Assembly (NCBI GenBank): GCA_934476515.1
Contig: CAKSNZ010000023.1
Location: forward strand, 1-32,485
Length of the DNA: 32,485 nucleotides
Direction: 5' to 3'
From: an uncultured Ruminococcus sp.
GTDB lineage: Bacteria; Bacillota; Clostridia; Oscillospirales; Acutalibacteraceae
Both the position numbers and the translations under genes were made by a program. The notes under the pieces were generated by a model. The model did not search any database, was not told where the DNA came from, and worked only from the letters and a program-made list of their open reading frames with translations. Shown in pieces: positions 15,213 through 24,221 of this stretch (position 1 is the first letter of the stretch; each line of letters opens with the position of its first letter).

Positions 15213-15590
15213 ATGATTACTATGTTAAAAAGTAAACTACATAGAGCAGTTGTAACAGAAGCTGATGTTAACTATGTAGGTAGTATAACTATTGATAAAG
15301 ATTTAATGGAAAAGTCAGGCATCTATGAATATGAAAAAGTTAGTGTTGTAGATGTTGAAAATGGTCAACGCTTTGATACATATGTTATTGCCGGTGAAAG
15401 AGGTAGCCGTATCATTTGTGTTAACGGTGCAGCTGCAAGACTGGTTGCAGTTGGTGACCATGTTATTATTATGGCTTATAAATTAATTGAAGAAAAAGAT
15501 GCCAATACCCACAAGCCTACTGTTGTTTTTCTTGATAGTGACAACAATCCTTGTGAAGAAAAAGAATGTAAGAGAACTGTCGGCAAATAA
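15213..15590 (+). CDS. panD: Aspartate 1-decarboxylase (proenzyme)
   Basis: Converts L-aspartate to beta-alanine for pantothenate and CoA synthesis. The 125-aa length is standard for the family. ATG 15213 is preferred to TTG 15210: AAGGGTGA lies 4 nt upstream, and [12 protein letters not shown] matches the family N-terminus. The self-processing site is G23-S24 in NYVGSITID, where Ser becomes the pyruvoyl group. The conserved [14 protein letters not shown] and NGAAARLV segments are present. No panB or panC is nearby; the gene has its own promoter and a terminator-like hairpin. Confidence 0.97.
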   Translation: MITMLKSKLHRAVVTEADVNYVGSITIDKDLMEKSGIYEYEKVSVVDVENGQRFDTYVIAGERGSRIICVNGAAARLVAVGDHVIIMAYKLIEEKDANTHKPTVVFLDSDNNPCEEKECKRTVGK

Positions 15591-15597
15591 AAGTTTT

Positions 15598-15637
15598 ACC
15601 CCATTGCAAAAAGCATTTATTGCATTGGGGTTAATTT
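15598..15637 (+). terminator. Terminator-like hairpin between panD and uraA
   Basis: ACCCCATTGCA (15598-15608) pairs with TGCATTGGGGT (15621-15631) with a single T-T mismatch. Only TAATTT follows, so termination may be incomplete. I see no separate uraA promoter and no PyrR attenuator in the remaining 50 nt. Confidence 0.55.
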
Positions 15638-15686
15638 ATGTAACAAAGGGCATAAGCCTTTTAAATAAATGTTAGGGAGTATGAGT

Positions 15687-17060
15687 ATGAACAAACAAAA
15701 AATCAACAATGAAGCAATTTACGATGCCCGTAAATTGGGTAAAGGCAAAATGGTTGTCCTTGGTTTGCAACATATGTTTGCAATGTTTGGTGCAACAGTA
15801 GTTGTACCACTGATTACAGGTCTTTCTGTGTCATCAACATTGCTTTTTGCAGGTCTGGGAACATTACTGTTTCACCTAGTAACAAAGGGTAAAGTACCGG
15901 CATTCCTAGGTTCTTCATTTGCATTCCTTGCAGGGTATGCAACAATTGCACCTAAGGGTGAAGCAAACCTACTACCATATGCTTGTTTTGGTGTAGCTTG
16001 TGCATCAGTTCTATACTTTATTTTGTCAGCATTATTTAAAGCATTCGGTGCTCACCGAGTAATGAAATTTTTCCCACCTATTGTAACAGGTCCGATTATC
16101 ATTGCTATCGGTTTAACACTTGCACCATCAGCTATCAACAACTGTGAAAGCTCAGGTGACAATGCCGGTTTATCTTGGATAGTTGCTATTGTGGCAATTG
16201 CAATTATCATTATTTGTAACATCTTCGGTAAAGGTATGATTAAGATTATCCCTATTATCTGTGGTGTTCTTGGTTCATATGTTGTAGCAGTTTGCTTAGG
16301 TTTAGTTGACTTTACTTCAGTTGCAAAGGCTGATTGGATTGGACTACCATTTACATATGACCAAACAGTATTCAGCATCTTTACAGGTGACACTGATTGG
16401 GGCTTAATTACAACATCAATTATCACAATTGTTCCTATTGCTCTTGCAACAATGGTTGAACATATCGGTGATATTTCTGCTATTTCATCAACAATCGGTA
16501 AGAACTGTATTGCTGATCCGGGTTTACACAGAACACTTCTTGGTGATGGTGCAGCAACACTTCTAGCAGCACTATTCGGTGCACCTGCTAACACAACATA
16601 TGGTGAAAACACAGGTGTTCTTAACCTTACAAAGGTATTTGACTCAAGAGTTATCAGAATTGCAGCATTCTTTGCAATCCTATTCTCATTCTCACCAAAG
16701 TTTGCAGCTATCGTTACATCAATTCCATCAGCTACAGTTGGTGGTGTTTCACTAGTTCTATACGGTATGATTTCTTCTGTTGGTGTTAGAAACATTGTTG
16801 AAAACAAAATCGACTTTACAAATATGAGAAATGTTCTTATTATGGCTATTATCCTTGTATTAGCTTTAGGTATTACTTTCTCAACTGCCGGTAATATTTC
16901 TTTCACAATCGGTTCTGTAACAATTCAACTATCAGGTCTTGCAGTAGGTTCTCTAGTTGGTATTATCCTAAATGCTATTATTCCTGGTAATGACTATAAG
17001 TTCAAAACTGATGAAGACTTAGGTGCTAACGAAATTCAAAAAGATACCAGAGAAATGTAA
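15687..17060 (+). CDS. uraA: Uracil permease (NCS2 family)
   Basis: A 457-aa inner-membrane nucleobase:proton symporter with about 14 hydrophobic segments. The N-terminal LQHMFAMFGATVVVPLITG and GKVPAFLGSSFAFLAGY match the UraA signature. ALATMVEHIGDISAIS carries the conserved Glu of the substrate site, and GAPANTTYGENTG is the second NCS2 motif. I chose ATG 15687 because AGGGAG (15674-15679) is 7 nt away; ATG 15669 and 15681 are too early or too close. Uracil is the most likely substrate from the motif variants; xanthine is less likely. Confidence 0.93.
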   Translation: MNKQKINNEAIYDARKLGKGKMVVLGLQHMFAMFGATVVVPLITGLSVSSTLLFAGLGTLLFHLVTKGKVPAFLGSSFAFLAGYATIAPKGEANLLPYACFGVACASVLYFILSALFKAFGAHRVMKFFPPIVTGPIIIAIGLTLAPSAINNCESSGDNAGLSWIVAIVAIAIIIICNIFGKGMIKIIPIICGVLGSYVVAVCLGLVDFTSVAKADWIGLPFTYDQTVFSIFTGDTDWGLITTSIITIVPIALATMVEHIGDISAISSTIGKNCIADPGLHRTLLGDGAATLLAALFGAPANTTYGENTGVLNLTKVFDSRVIRIAAFFAILFSFSPKFAAIVTSIPSATVGGVSLVLYGMISSVGVRNIVENKIDFTNMRNVLIMAIILVLALGITFSTAGNISFTIGSVTIQLSGLAVGSLVGIILNAIIPGNDYKFKTDEDLGANEIQKDTREM

Positions 17061-17073
17061 TCTCTAAAACATA

Positions 17074-17106
17074 AAGCCTTGACTACTATAGTCAAGGCTT
17101 TTCTTT
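17074..17106 (+). terminator. Terminator of uraA
   Basis: A perfect 13-bp stem, AAAGCCTTGACTA (17074-17086) with TAGTCAAGGCTTT (17090-17102), loop CTA, followed by TCTTTT. A-rich sequence on the left side means it might also work for minus-strand transcripts. Confidence 0.92.
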
Positions 17107-17177
17107 TGCCTATTTTAGAGGAATAGGGAATATGTAAGGTGATAAGTTATATTTTATATAAAACTTAATGTAGGCAG

Positions 17178-17210
17178 AAAAATAGGGCAGAAAGTAAAAT
17201 TTCTGCCCTA
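17178..17210 (-). terminator. Terminator of the acn-icd-rex operon
   Basis: A perfect 11-bp stem, TAGGGCAGAAA (17183-17193) with TTTCTGCCCTA (17200-17210), just past the rex stop. Read on the minus strand it is followed by TTTTT. Confidence 0.9.
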
Positions 17211-17214
17211 ATAA

Positions 17215-17874
17215 TTATTCTTCAGTTTTTTCTTCTGATTTTAATTTTTCGTTCATTCTATATGAGAGAGTCATTAAGCTATCTGTCATATGAACATTCT
17301 CAACAACAGTATCACTGTATTTTCTGGCAATATCAAAGTGAGAGAAATTCCAATATGCCTTAATTCCACAGTTATAAAGTCTGTCAATAATAGTTGCAAC
17401 ACTTTGTCTTGGAATACATAGCATAGCTATTGAAATATCATTGTTCTTGATAAATTCATCAACTTGTGACTCAGGCATAACCTCAATATCATTAATCCTT
17501 GTACCGATAATATTAGGGTTAGTCTCAAAGATACCCTTAATATTAAAGCCTCTTTCAGCAAAGTTAATGTGAAGTGCAACTGCTTTACCAAGGTTACCTG
17601 CACCAAGAATAATAGCATTGTTTACCTTGTTAAGTCCAAGGATGTTTTCCATTTCACTTTTTAGATACGAGATACTGTATCCATAGCCTTGCTGACCAAA
17701 ACCACCAAAGCAGTTAAAGTCCTGTCTAATCTGACTAGCAGTAACATTCATCAGTTCAGCAAGTTTACCTGAGCTTATTCTCTGTTCTCCGTTATCAGCA
17801 AGTTCCGAGATAAATCTGTAATATCTGGGAAGTCTTCTGATAACAGACATAGAAATCTTATTACTTTTTGGCAC
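17215..17874 (-). CDS. rex: Redox-sensing transcriptional repressor Rex
   Basis: A homodimeric repressor that senses NADH/NAD+. With GTG 17872-17874 as start it has 219 aa; the longer GTG start at 17886 lies directly on the ribosome-binding site AAAGGTGG, whereas 17874 has proper spacing. A winged helix (about 1-80) includes SSGKLAELMNVTASQIRQDF and GGFGQQGYGY. A Rossmann domain follows with the dinucleotide loop GAGNLGKAV. The C-terminal helix that swaps between subunits is present. It is the last gene of acn-icd-rex, starting about 20 nt after the icd stop. A Rex-operator-like palindrome at the acn promoter suggests autoregulation. Confidence 0.95.
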   Translation of the reverse strand: MPKSNKISMSVIRRLPRYYRFISELADNGEQRISSGKLAELMNVTASQIRQDFNCFGGFGQQGYGYSISYLKSEMENILGLNKVNNAIILGAGNLGKAVALHINFAERGFNIKGIFETNPNIIGTRINDIEVMPESQVDEFIKNNDISIAMLCIPRQSVATIIDRLYNCGIKAYWNFSHFDIARKYSDTVVENVHMTDSLMTLSYRMNEKLKSEEKTEE

Positions 17875-17893
17875 TACTAATGCCACCTTTCAA

Positions 17894-19102
17894 TTAAAGA
17901 ATTGCCTTTAGTCTTTCGTTAACAGCAACAAGGAATTCCTCTGTGTTTACTTTCTTCTTGTTTTCAAGAGTAGATAGTAGGTAAAGGTCACCTGTCATTA
18001 CACCGTCTTCAATAGTTGTGATTGTAGCTTTTTCAAGCTTATCAGCAAAGTCACATAGTTCCGGAATAGAGTCTAGTTCGCCTCTCTTGCGTAATGCACC
18101 GGTCCAAGCAAATAGTGTAGCAACACTGTTTGTTGATGTTTCTTCACCCTTTAAGTGCTTGTAGTAGTGACGCTGAACAGTACCGTGAGCTGCTTCATAT
18201 TCATAAATACCTTCAGGAGAAACAAGTACAGATGTCATCATAGCCAGTGAACCAAATGCAGTAGCAATCATATCACTCATAACATCACCATCGTAGTTCT
18301 TACAAGCCCAAATATAGCCACCTTCTGAACGGATAACTCTTGCAACAGCATCATCAATTAGTGTGTAGAAGTATTCAATACCTGCTTCTTCAAATTTTTC
18401 TTTGTATTCATTGTCAAAGATTTCCTGGAAAATATCCTTAAATGTATGGTCATACTTTTTGCTGATTGTATCCTTAGTAGCAAACCAAATGTCTTGCTTT
18501 AGGTCAAGAGCATAGTTGAAACATGCTCTTGCAAAAGAAGAAATTGAGCTGTCTAGGTTGTGCATACCCTGAATAACACCGTCACCCTTAAAGTCGTGAA
18601 TTAGTGAAGTTTCAGTTGTGCCATCAGGCTTAGTAACAAGAAGTTCAGCCTTTGAACCACCCTTAACAACCATTTCTGTATTCTTATAAACATCACCGTA
18701 AGCATGTCTTGCGATAGTGATTGGCTTTTTCCATGTTGGAATATATGGTGTAATACCCTTAACAATAATAGGTGAACGGAATACTGTACCGTCAAGAATT
18801 GCTCTGATTGTACCGTTAGGTGACTTCCACATTTCTTTTAGGTCATATTCTGTCATTCTTGCAGCATTAGGTGTGATTGTAGCACACTTAACTGCAACAC
18901 CGTATTTCTTAGTTGCTTCTGCTGAGTCAACAGTTACCTGGTCATTAGTAGCATTTCTGTTTTCAAGACCTAGGTCATAGTATTCTGTCTTTAGGTCAAC
19001 ATATGGAGTGATAAGAATATCCTTAATCATTTTCCAAATGATTCTTGTCATTTCGTCGCCATCCATCTCAACTAATGGAGTGGTCATAGGAATTTTAGCC
19101 AT
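17894..19102 (-). CDS. icd: NADP-dependent isocitrate dehydrogenase (eukaryote-like homodimeric type)
   Basis: A 402-aa enzyme of the oxidative TCA branch: isocitrate + NADP+ to 2-oxoglutarate + CO2 + NADPH, supplying glutamate synthesis. Its sequence is of the type II/IDH1-like class rather than the E. coli Icd class: [13 protein letters not shown] near the start, the substrate segment [16 protein letters not shown], the metal site NYDGDVMSD, and [13 protein letters not shown], where Arg and His mark NADP+ specificity. The ribosome-binding site AAGGAG lies upstream of the ATG (19100-19102). It follows acn after 77 nt and precedes rex. Confidence 0.96.
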   Translation of the reverse strand: MAKIPMTTPLVEMDGDEMTRIIWKMIKDILITPYVDLKTEYYDLGLENRNATNDQVTVDSAEATKKYGVAVKCATITPNAARMTEYDLKEMWKSPNGTIRAILDGTVFRSPIIVKGITPYIPTWKKPITIARHAYGDVYKNTEMVVKGGSKAELLVTKPDGTTETSLIHDFKGDGVIQGMHNLDSSISSFARACFNYALDLKQDIWFATKDTISKKYDHTFKDIFQEIFDNEYKEKFEEAGIEYFYTLIDDAVARVIRSEGGYIWACKNYDGDVMSDMIATAFGSLAMMTSVLVSPEGIYEYEAAHGTVQRHYYKHLKGEETSTNSVATLFAWTGALRKRGELDSIPELCDFADKLEKATITTIEDGVMTGDLYLLSTLENKKKVNTEEFLVAVNERLKAIL

Positions 19103-19136
19103 AGTAATTCTCCTTCTTATGTATTTATAGTTTAAT

Positions 19137-19168
19137 GAAAACCTATCTTCCTTAGAAAATAGGTTTTC
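19137..19168 (-). terminator. Intercistronic hairpin between acn and icd
   Basis: Perfect 10-bp arms GAAAACCTAT (19137-19146) and ATAGGTTTTC (19159-19168) with a 12-nt loop. It lacks a good T-run after the stem on the minus strand, so it is more likely an mRNA-stability or processing element than a full terminator. Confidence 0.5.
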
Positions 19169-19179
19169 AATATGTACAA

Positions 19180-21111
19180 TTAGCCGTTTTCTTTTGTGTA
19201 GTTTAGTAGACCACCGGCAATGATAATTGCCTTTGTTCTATCTGTTAGTTCACACTTAGCCATAATTTCTTCACCGGTAGTTTTGTTAACAACCTTAACA
19301 TCTCCACCATTAGCAATGATTTCCTTAACATCAGGTAGTGTGATTTCGTCATTTAGGTTAATCTTGTCATAGTCAGCTTCATTACAGAATTCTAGTGGTA
19401 GAATACCGGCATTGATTAGGTTAGCTCTGTGAATTCTTGCAAATGACTTAACAAGTACTGCCTTAACACCTAGGTATAGAGGTGCAAGTGCTGCATGTTC
19501 TCTTGAAGAACCCTGACCGTAGTTAGCACCACCAACAATAATTGATGAACCTAGTTCTTTTGCTCTCTTAGGGAACTCAGGGTCACATACAGTAAAGCAA
19601 TGCTGACTGATAGCCGGAATATTTGAACGAAGAGGAAGAATCTTTGCACCTGCTGGCATAATGTGGTCAGTTGTAATGTTGTCCTCAACCTTTAATGCAC
19701 AAGTAGCATTGATTGTTTCTTCCAGTGGAGTTGTTTCAGGGAAAGGCTTAATGTTTGGTCCTCTTAGTACTTCAATGTTGTCCATTTCTTCAATAGGAGC
19801 AGGATCAATAACCATATTGTCATTGATAAGGAACTTTTCAGGCATTTCAACAGTGTAACCTTCACCAAGTGTTGTAGGGTCAGTGAATACACCTGTCAGT
19901 GCTGATACAGCAGCAGTTTCAGGGGATACAAGATAAATCTGACCATCCTTAGTACCTGAACGACCTAGGAAGTTTCTGTTAAATGTTCTTAGTGAAATAC
20001 CCTTTGAGTTAGGTGACTGACCCATACCGATACATGGACCACAAGCTGATTCAAGAATTCTTGCACCGGCAGCAATTAAGTCGCCTAAAGCACCGTTAAG
20101 TGCTAACATATTAAATACTTGCTTTGAACCCGGAGCAATTGCAAGTGAAACATTTTCTGCAACAGTTTTGCCCTTTAGAATGTGAGCAACTGTCATTAAA
20201 TCTCTGTATGATGAGTTTGTACAAGAACCGATACAAACCTGGTCAACCTTTTGACCTGCAAGACTTTCAATAGTCTTAATGTTATCAGGAGAATGAGGAC
20301 AAGCAGCCATTGGCTTTAGTGTTGATAAATCAATATCAATAACTTCATCATAAACTGCATCTTCATCAGGAGTTAGTTCTACCCAATCTTCTTCTCTGCC
20401 CTGAGCCTTTAGGAACTGACGAGTTAGTTCATCAGAAGGGAAGATAGAAGTAGTAGCACCAAGCTCAGCACCCATATTTGTAATTGTTGCTCTTTCAGGA
20501 ACAGAAAGTGTCTTAACGCCTTCACCACCATATTCAACAATCTTGCCAACGCCACCCTTAACAGACATAATTCTTAGAACTTCAAGAATAATATCCTTAG
20601 CAGCAACCCAAGGCTGAAGTTTACCTGTTAGGTTTACTCTTACCATCTTAGGCATTGTGATGTAGTAAGCACCACCACCCATAGCAACTGCAACATCAAG
20701 TCCACCGGCACCCATAGCCAGCATACCGATACCACCACCTGTTGGTGTGTGTGAGTCAGAGCCGATAAGAGTTTTACCCGGCTTACCGAATCTTTCTAGG
20801 TGTACCTGGTGACAAATACCATTACCCGGTTTGCTAAAGTAGATACCATGTTTCTTACAAACAGACTGAATAAATCTGTGGTCATCAGCATTTTCAAAAC
20901 CTGTCTGTAAAGTATTGTGGTCAATATATGCAACAGATTTTTCTGTTTTAACTCTTGGAACACCCATTGCCTCAAATTCTAGGTATGCCATTGTACCTGT
21001 AGCATCTTGAGTTAGTGTCTGGTCAATTCTTAGGCCGATGTCTGTGCCTTTAACCATTTCACCGTCAACAATGTGTTCTTTAATGATTTTTTCTGCGAGT
21101 GTGTAACCCAT
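19180..21111 (-). CDS. acn: Aconitate hydratase
   Basis: A 643-aa monomeric [4Fe-4S] aconitase of the short bacterial type; it interconverts citrate and isocitrate. [11 protein letters not shown] (117-127) is a classic substrate motif. The cluster ligands are C297 (GSCTNSS) and C357/C360 (ACGPCIGMG). The C-terminal swivel domain has [15 protein letters not shown] and [14 protein letters not shown]. It is shorter than AcnA (about 890 aa), as expected for this clade (Aquifex-type). ATG 21109-21111 has AAAGGAGA upstream. It is first in acn-icd-rex; no citrate synthase gene is in the window. Confidence 0.95.
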   Translation of the reverse strand: MGYTLAEKIIKEHIVDGEMVKGTDIGLRIDQTLTQDATGTMAYLEFEAMGVPRVKTEKSVAYIDHNTLQTGFENADDHRFIQSVCKKHGIYFSKPGNGICHQVHLERFGKPGKTLIGSDSHTPTGGGIGMLAMGAGGLDVAVAMGGGAYYITMPKMVRVNLTGKLQPWVAAKDIILEVLRIMSVKGGVGKIVEYGGEGVKTLSVPERATITNMGAELGATTSIFPSDELTRQFLKAQGREEDWVELTPDEDAVYDEVIDIDLSTLKPMAACPHSPDNIKTIESLAGQKVDQVCIGSCTNSSYRDLMTVAHILKGKTVAENVSLAIAPGSKQVFNMLALNGALGDLIAAGARILESACGPCIGMGQSPNSKGISLRTFNRNFLGRSGTKDGQIYLVSPETAAVSALTGVFTDPTTLGEGYTVEMPEKFLINDNMVIDPAPIEEMDNIEVLRGPNIKPFPETTPLEETINATCALKVEDNITTDHIMPAGAKILPLRSNIPAISQHCFTVCDPEFPKRAKELGSSIIVGGANYGQGSSREHAALAPLYLGVKAVLVKSFARIHRANLINAGILPLEFCNEADYDKINLNDEITLPDVKEIIANGGDVKVVNKTTGEEIMAKCELTDRTKAIIIAGGLLNYTKENG

Positions 21112-21194
21112 GTTTTTAGTCTCCTTTTAGTTAAATTTTCTCGTAATCTCCTTATTGTAAGAAAATTCTAATAACAAGAATAAAATATAATTTA

Positions 21195-21223
21195 ATTATA
21201 CAATAAATTTGTGATTTTATCAA
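21195..21223 (-). promoter_or_regulatory. Promoter of acn-icd-rex
   Basis: On the minus strand, TTGATA (21223-21218), 17-bp spacer, TATAAT (21200-21195). The -35 shares one base with the Rex-like palindrome at 21223-21240. The leader is about 80 nt. Confidence 0.8.
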
Positions 21224-21240
21224 TGTTAAATTTATAACAA
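21223..21240. promoter_or_regulatory. Rex operator-like palindrome
   Basis: The + strand reads ATGTTAA-ATTT-ATAACAA, matching the clostridial Rex consensus TTGTTAA-N4-TTAACAA at 12 of 14 defined positions. It abuts the acn -35 element and rex is in the same operon, so repression with autoregulation is likely. Confidence 0.7.
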
Positions 21241-21316
21241 TATTTAAATATTTCTACTAAATATAGGAGTATATTTATTTCTTTTTTTTACAAAATAACA
21301 GTAATTGCGTTTTTGT

Positions 21317-21345
21317 TTGTAATTATAATTGGGTTGTGATATAAT
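21317..21345 (+). promoter_or_regulatory. Promoter of typA
   Basis: TTGTAA (21317-21322), 17-bp spacer, TATAAT (21340-21345) with extended TG at 21337-21338. It diverges from the acn promoter about 95 bp away. The rest of the 21112-21400 gap is AT-rich with no visible gene. Confidence 0.75.
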
Positions 21346-21400
21346 AAACGACTGTGGTAAATGTAATATATAAGATAATTAAATGTAAGGAAATGATATT

Positions 21401-23221
21401 ATGGCTACAAGAGAAAATCTAAGAAATATCGCTATTATTGCCCATGTTGACCATGGTAAAACAACACTTGTTGATGAACTGCTAAAGCAGAGTGGTACAT
21501 TCCGTGCTAACGAAGTAGTTGACGAAAGAGTTATGGATAGTAACGACATCGAAAGAGAAAGAGGTATTACAATTCTTTCTAAGACAACATCTGTTATGTA
21601 TGGTGATACAAAAATCAATATTGTTGACACACCTGGTCACGCAGACTTTGGTGGTGAAGTTGAGCGTATCCTACAAATGGTTGACGGTGTTTTATTGGTA
21701 GTTGACGCATTTGAAGGTTGTATGCCTCAGACAAGATTTGTTTTGAAAAAGGCTCTTGGTCTAAAGAAAAAGCCTTTAGTTGTTGTAAATAAAATTGATA
21801 GAGAAGGAAGTCGTCCTGAAGAAGTTGTTGACGAAGTTCTTGACCTATTTATCGAACTTGGTGCTGATGAAGACCAGATTGAGTTCCCTGTAGTTTATGC
21901 ATCAGCAAAGGGTGGTTATGCTTCTCTTGACCCACACAATAAGGGTACAGATATGCAACCACTATTTAAAGAAATTGTTGAAGAAATCCCTGCTCCTGAG
22001 GGTGATCCTGATGGTGGTTTACAGATTCTTATTTCTAACATTGACTATGATGACTATGTAGGTCGTATTGGTGTTGGTAGAGTTGAAAGAGGTACTGTAA
22101 AGAACGGTCAGGGTGCTGTACTTTGTGGTATTGACGGTACAAGACAGAATGTTAGAATTCAGAAACTTTATCAGTATGAAGGTCTAAAGAGAGTAGAAAC
22201 AGAAACTGCTACTTACGGTGACCTTATTTGTGTTAGTGGTATTAACTCAATCAACATCGGTGAAACACTTTGTTCTTATGATTGTGTAGAACCACTACCA
22301 TTTGTTAAGATTGATGAACCAACAGTTACAATGAACTTTATTGTAAACAACTCACCATTTGCAGGTAGAGAAGGTAAGTTTGTTACATCAAGAAATCTTA
22401 GAGACAGACTATTTAAGGAAATCGAAACTAATGTTGCTTTAAGAGTTGAAGAAACTGACTCAGCAGATACATTTAAGGTTTCAGGTAGAGGTGAACTTCA
22501 CCTATCTATCCTTATTGAAACAATGAGAAGACAGGGTTATGAATTCCAGGTATCTCGTCCACAGGTTATCACTAAGGAAATTGATGGTGTTCGTAACGAA
22601 CCTGTCGAAATTCTAATGATTGAAGTACCTGACGAATATGTTGGTGCTGTAATGGAAAAGCTAGGTACAAGAAAAGCTGAACTTGTTAATATGGATACTA
22701 ACGGTAGTGGTACAACTCATATTGAATTTAGAATTCCATCAAGAGGTTTAATGGGTTACAGACCTGAATTCCTAACAGATACAAACGGTAACGGTATTAT
22801 GAACCATGTATTTGATGCTTACGAACCATGGAAGGGTGAAATTATCACTCGTCATCAGGGTTCACTTATTGCTTGGGAAACAGGTGATACAGTTGCTTAT
22901 GGTCTAAATGCTGCTCAGGAAAGAGGCAGACTATTTGTTGGTCCGGGTGTTCCTGTATATGAAGGTATGATTGTTGGTGCATCTCCAAAGGCTGAGGACC
23001 TAACAGTTAATGTATGTAAGAAAAAGCATATGACAAATACTCGTGCATCAGGTTCTGATGATGCTCTAAAGCTAACACCACCATCAATTATGTCACTTGA
23101 ACAGTGCCTAGAATTTATCGGTGATGATGAACTAGTTGAAGTTACACCTAAAAATATCCGTATGAGAAAGATGATTCTATCTCGTGAACAGAGAATGAAG
23201 AATCAAAACCGTAAGAAGTAA
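21401..23221 (+). CDS. typA: Ribosome-associated translational GTPase TypA/BipA
   Basis: A 606-aa GTPase of the EF-G-like family that binds 70S ribosomes and acts in ribosome assembly and stress adaptation. The G1 loop AHVDHGKTT (14-22), RGITI (G2), DTPGH (G3), NKID (G4) and SAK (G5) are all present. The C-terminal TypA-specific part includes GRGELHLSILIETMRRQGYE and KKKHMTNTRASGSDDA. It has the normal length and is intact. The stop overlaps the start of the next gene (TAATG), so the two are translationally coupled. Confidence 0.97.
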   Translation: MATRENLRNIAIIAHVDHGKTTLVDELLKQSGTFRANEVVDERVMDSNDIERERGITILSKTTSVMYGDTKINIVDTPGHADFGGEVERILQMVDGVLLVVDAFEGCMPQTRFVLKKALGLKKKPLVVVNKIDREGSRPEEVVDEVLDLFIELGADEDQIEFPVVYASAKGGYASLDPHNKGTDMQPLFKEIVEEIPAPEGDPDGGLQILISNIDYDDYVGRIGVGRVERGTVKNGQGAVLCGIDGTRQNVRIQKLYQYEGLKRVETETATYGDLICVSGINSINIGETLCSYDCVEPLPFVKIDEPTVTMNFIVNNSPFAGREGKFVTSRNLRDRLFKEIETNVALRVEETDSADTFKVSGRGELHLSILIETMRRQGYEFQVSRPQVITKEIDGVRNEPVEILMIEVPDEYVGAVMEKLGTRKAELVNMDTNGSGTTHIEFRIPSRGLMGYRPEFLTDTNGNGIMNHVFDAYEPWKGEIITRHQGSLIAWETGDTVAYGLNAAQERGRLFVGPGVPVYEGMIVGASPKAEDLTVNVCKKKHMTNTRASGSDDALKLTPPSIMSLEQCLEFIGDDELVEVTPKNIRMRKMILSREQRMKNQNRKK

Positions 23222-24114
23222 TGAATTTTGTAATACTTGATTTAGAATGGAACGGCTCTTATAGTAAGAGAGATAAAAAGTTCTATAACGAAATTATAGA
23301 ATTTGGTGCAGTAAAAACAGACAGCAACCTTAATATTATTGACACCTTTTCAATGTTGGTTACTCCTACAATTGGCAAGAAACTTAATTCAAGAATTAAA
23401 GCACTTACCAATATAACAAATGAAGAATTGAAAGATGCTCACAATACTTTTGCTGATGTTTCTGAGAAGTTCGGTGAATTTCTTGGAGATTCTGTTCTCT
23501 TAACTTGGGGCAATAGCGACATTCACGCATTAATGGAGAACTATGGTTACTATTTTGGTGACGATAGACCTCCATATTTAACTAAGTATTGTGATTTGCA
23601 GATTTATTGTGAATTTGCTTTAGGTGTTCACGATAAGGGTAAGCAACTTGGATTATCCACTTGTGCTGACTTATTAAATATAGATAGAAATGATTTAGTC
23701 CTTCATAGAGCATTAACTGATGCAGAGCTTAGTCTTTTATGCTTTAGAAAGTGCTATAATGAAGAAAAAATCAAAAAGTATATCAGTAATTGTGACCTAG
23801 AGTTTTATAAGAAAATGACTTTTAGAACAACATTTATTACCGATATAGAAAATCCATTAATTGATAAGTCACTTTGGACCTTTACTTGTCCTGAGTGTCA
23901 TACAGCAGTAAAGCAGGTTTCTGATTGGGTAGTGAAGAATCGTTCATTTAGAGCAAAATTTGTTTGCGAAAAATGTAACAAAGAATTTATTGCCAGAGTA
24001 ATTTGTAAGTTGCGTTATGAGGGTGTAACAGTAAACAAAAAGCTGACAATCCCTAGACCACCGGAAACAAAAGAAAATGACAATAATGATGAAGAAAAGC
24101 AAGAAAAGGAATAA
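23221..24114 (+). CDS. DEDDh-family 3'-5' exonuclease with C-terminal zinc-ribbon-like domain
   Basis: A 297-aa protein. The ExoI motif is LDLEWN (D7, E9); ExoII has D100 (GNSDIHALMEN); ExoIII is LHRALTDAEL (H162, D167), marking a DEDDh nuclease related to KapD/DnaQ-type exonucleases. After the nuclease (about 1-180), CPECH and CEKC pairs about 30 residues apart suggest a zinc ribbon, unusual for the family. A charged low-complexity end (NDNNDEEKQEKE) closes it. Its ATG shares one base with the typA stop. The substrate (RNA or DNA) cannot be told; coupling to a ribosome GTPase makes RNA plausible. Confidence 0.88.
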   Translation: MNFVILDLEWNGSYSKRDKKFYNEIIEFGAVKTDSNLNIIDTFSMLVTPTIGKKLNSRIKALTNITNEELKDAHNTFADVSEKFGEFLGDSVLLTWGNSDIHALMENYGYYFGDDRPPYLTKYCDLQIYCEFALGVHDKGKQLGLSTCADLLNIDRNDLVLHRALTDAELSLLCFRKCYNEEKIKKYISNCDLEFYKKMTFRTTFITDIENPLIDKSLWTFTCPECHTAVKQVSDWVVKNRSFRAKFVCEKCNKEFIARVICKLRYEGVTVNKKLTIPRPPETKENDNNDEEKQEKE

Positions 24115-24159
24115 TATACTAAAAATTATTATGAAATAATTAATATTTTTGCGTTTTTC

Positions 24160-24188
24160 TTGACAAACAACAATTAACATAGTAAATT
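24160..24188 (+). promoter_or_regulatory. Promoter of the amino-acid ABC importer
   Basis: A perfect TTGACA (24160-24165), 17-bp spacer, TAAATT (24183-24188). The -10 lies inside an inverted repeat (24176-24199), so repression is likely. Confidence 0.7.
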
Positions 24189-24199
24189 TAAACTATGTT
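24176..24199. promoter_or_regulatory. Inverted repeat over the -10, probable operator
   Basis: A perfect repeat AACATAGT (24176-24183), 8-bp spacer, ACTATGTT (24192-24199). It is too AT-rich and has no T-run to be a terminator. The regulator is not recognised. Confidence 0.6.
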
Positions 24200-24221
24200 T
24201 AATTATAGGGAGGATAAAACA

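Noticed and set aside
16052..16906. 284-aa minus-strand open frame inside uraA
   Set aside because: Antisense shadow of a clear permease; its Ile/Thr-rich make-up follows from the complementary codons.
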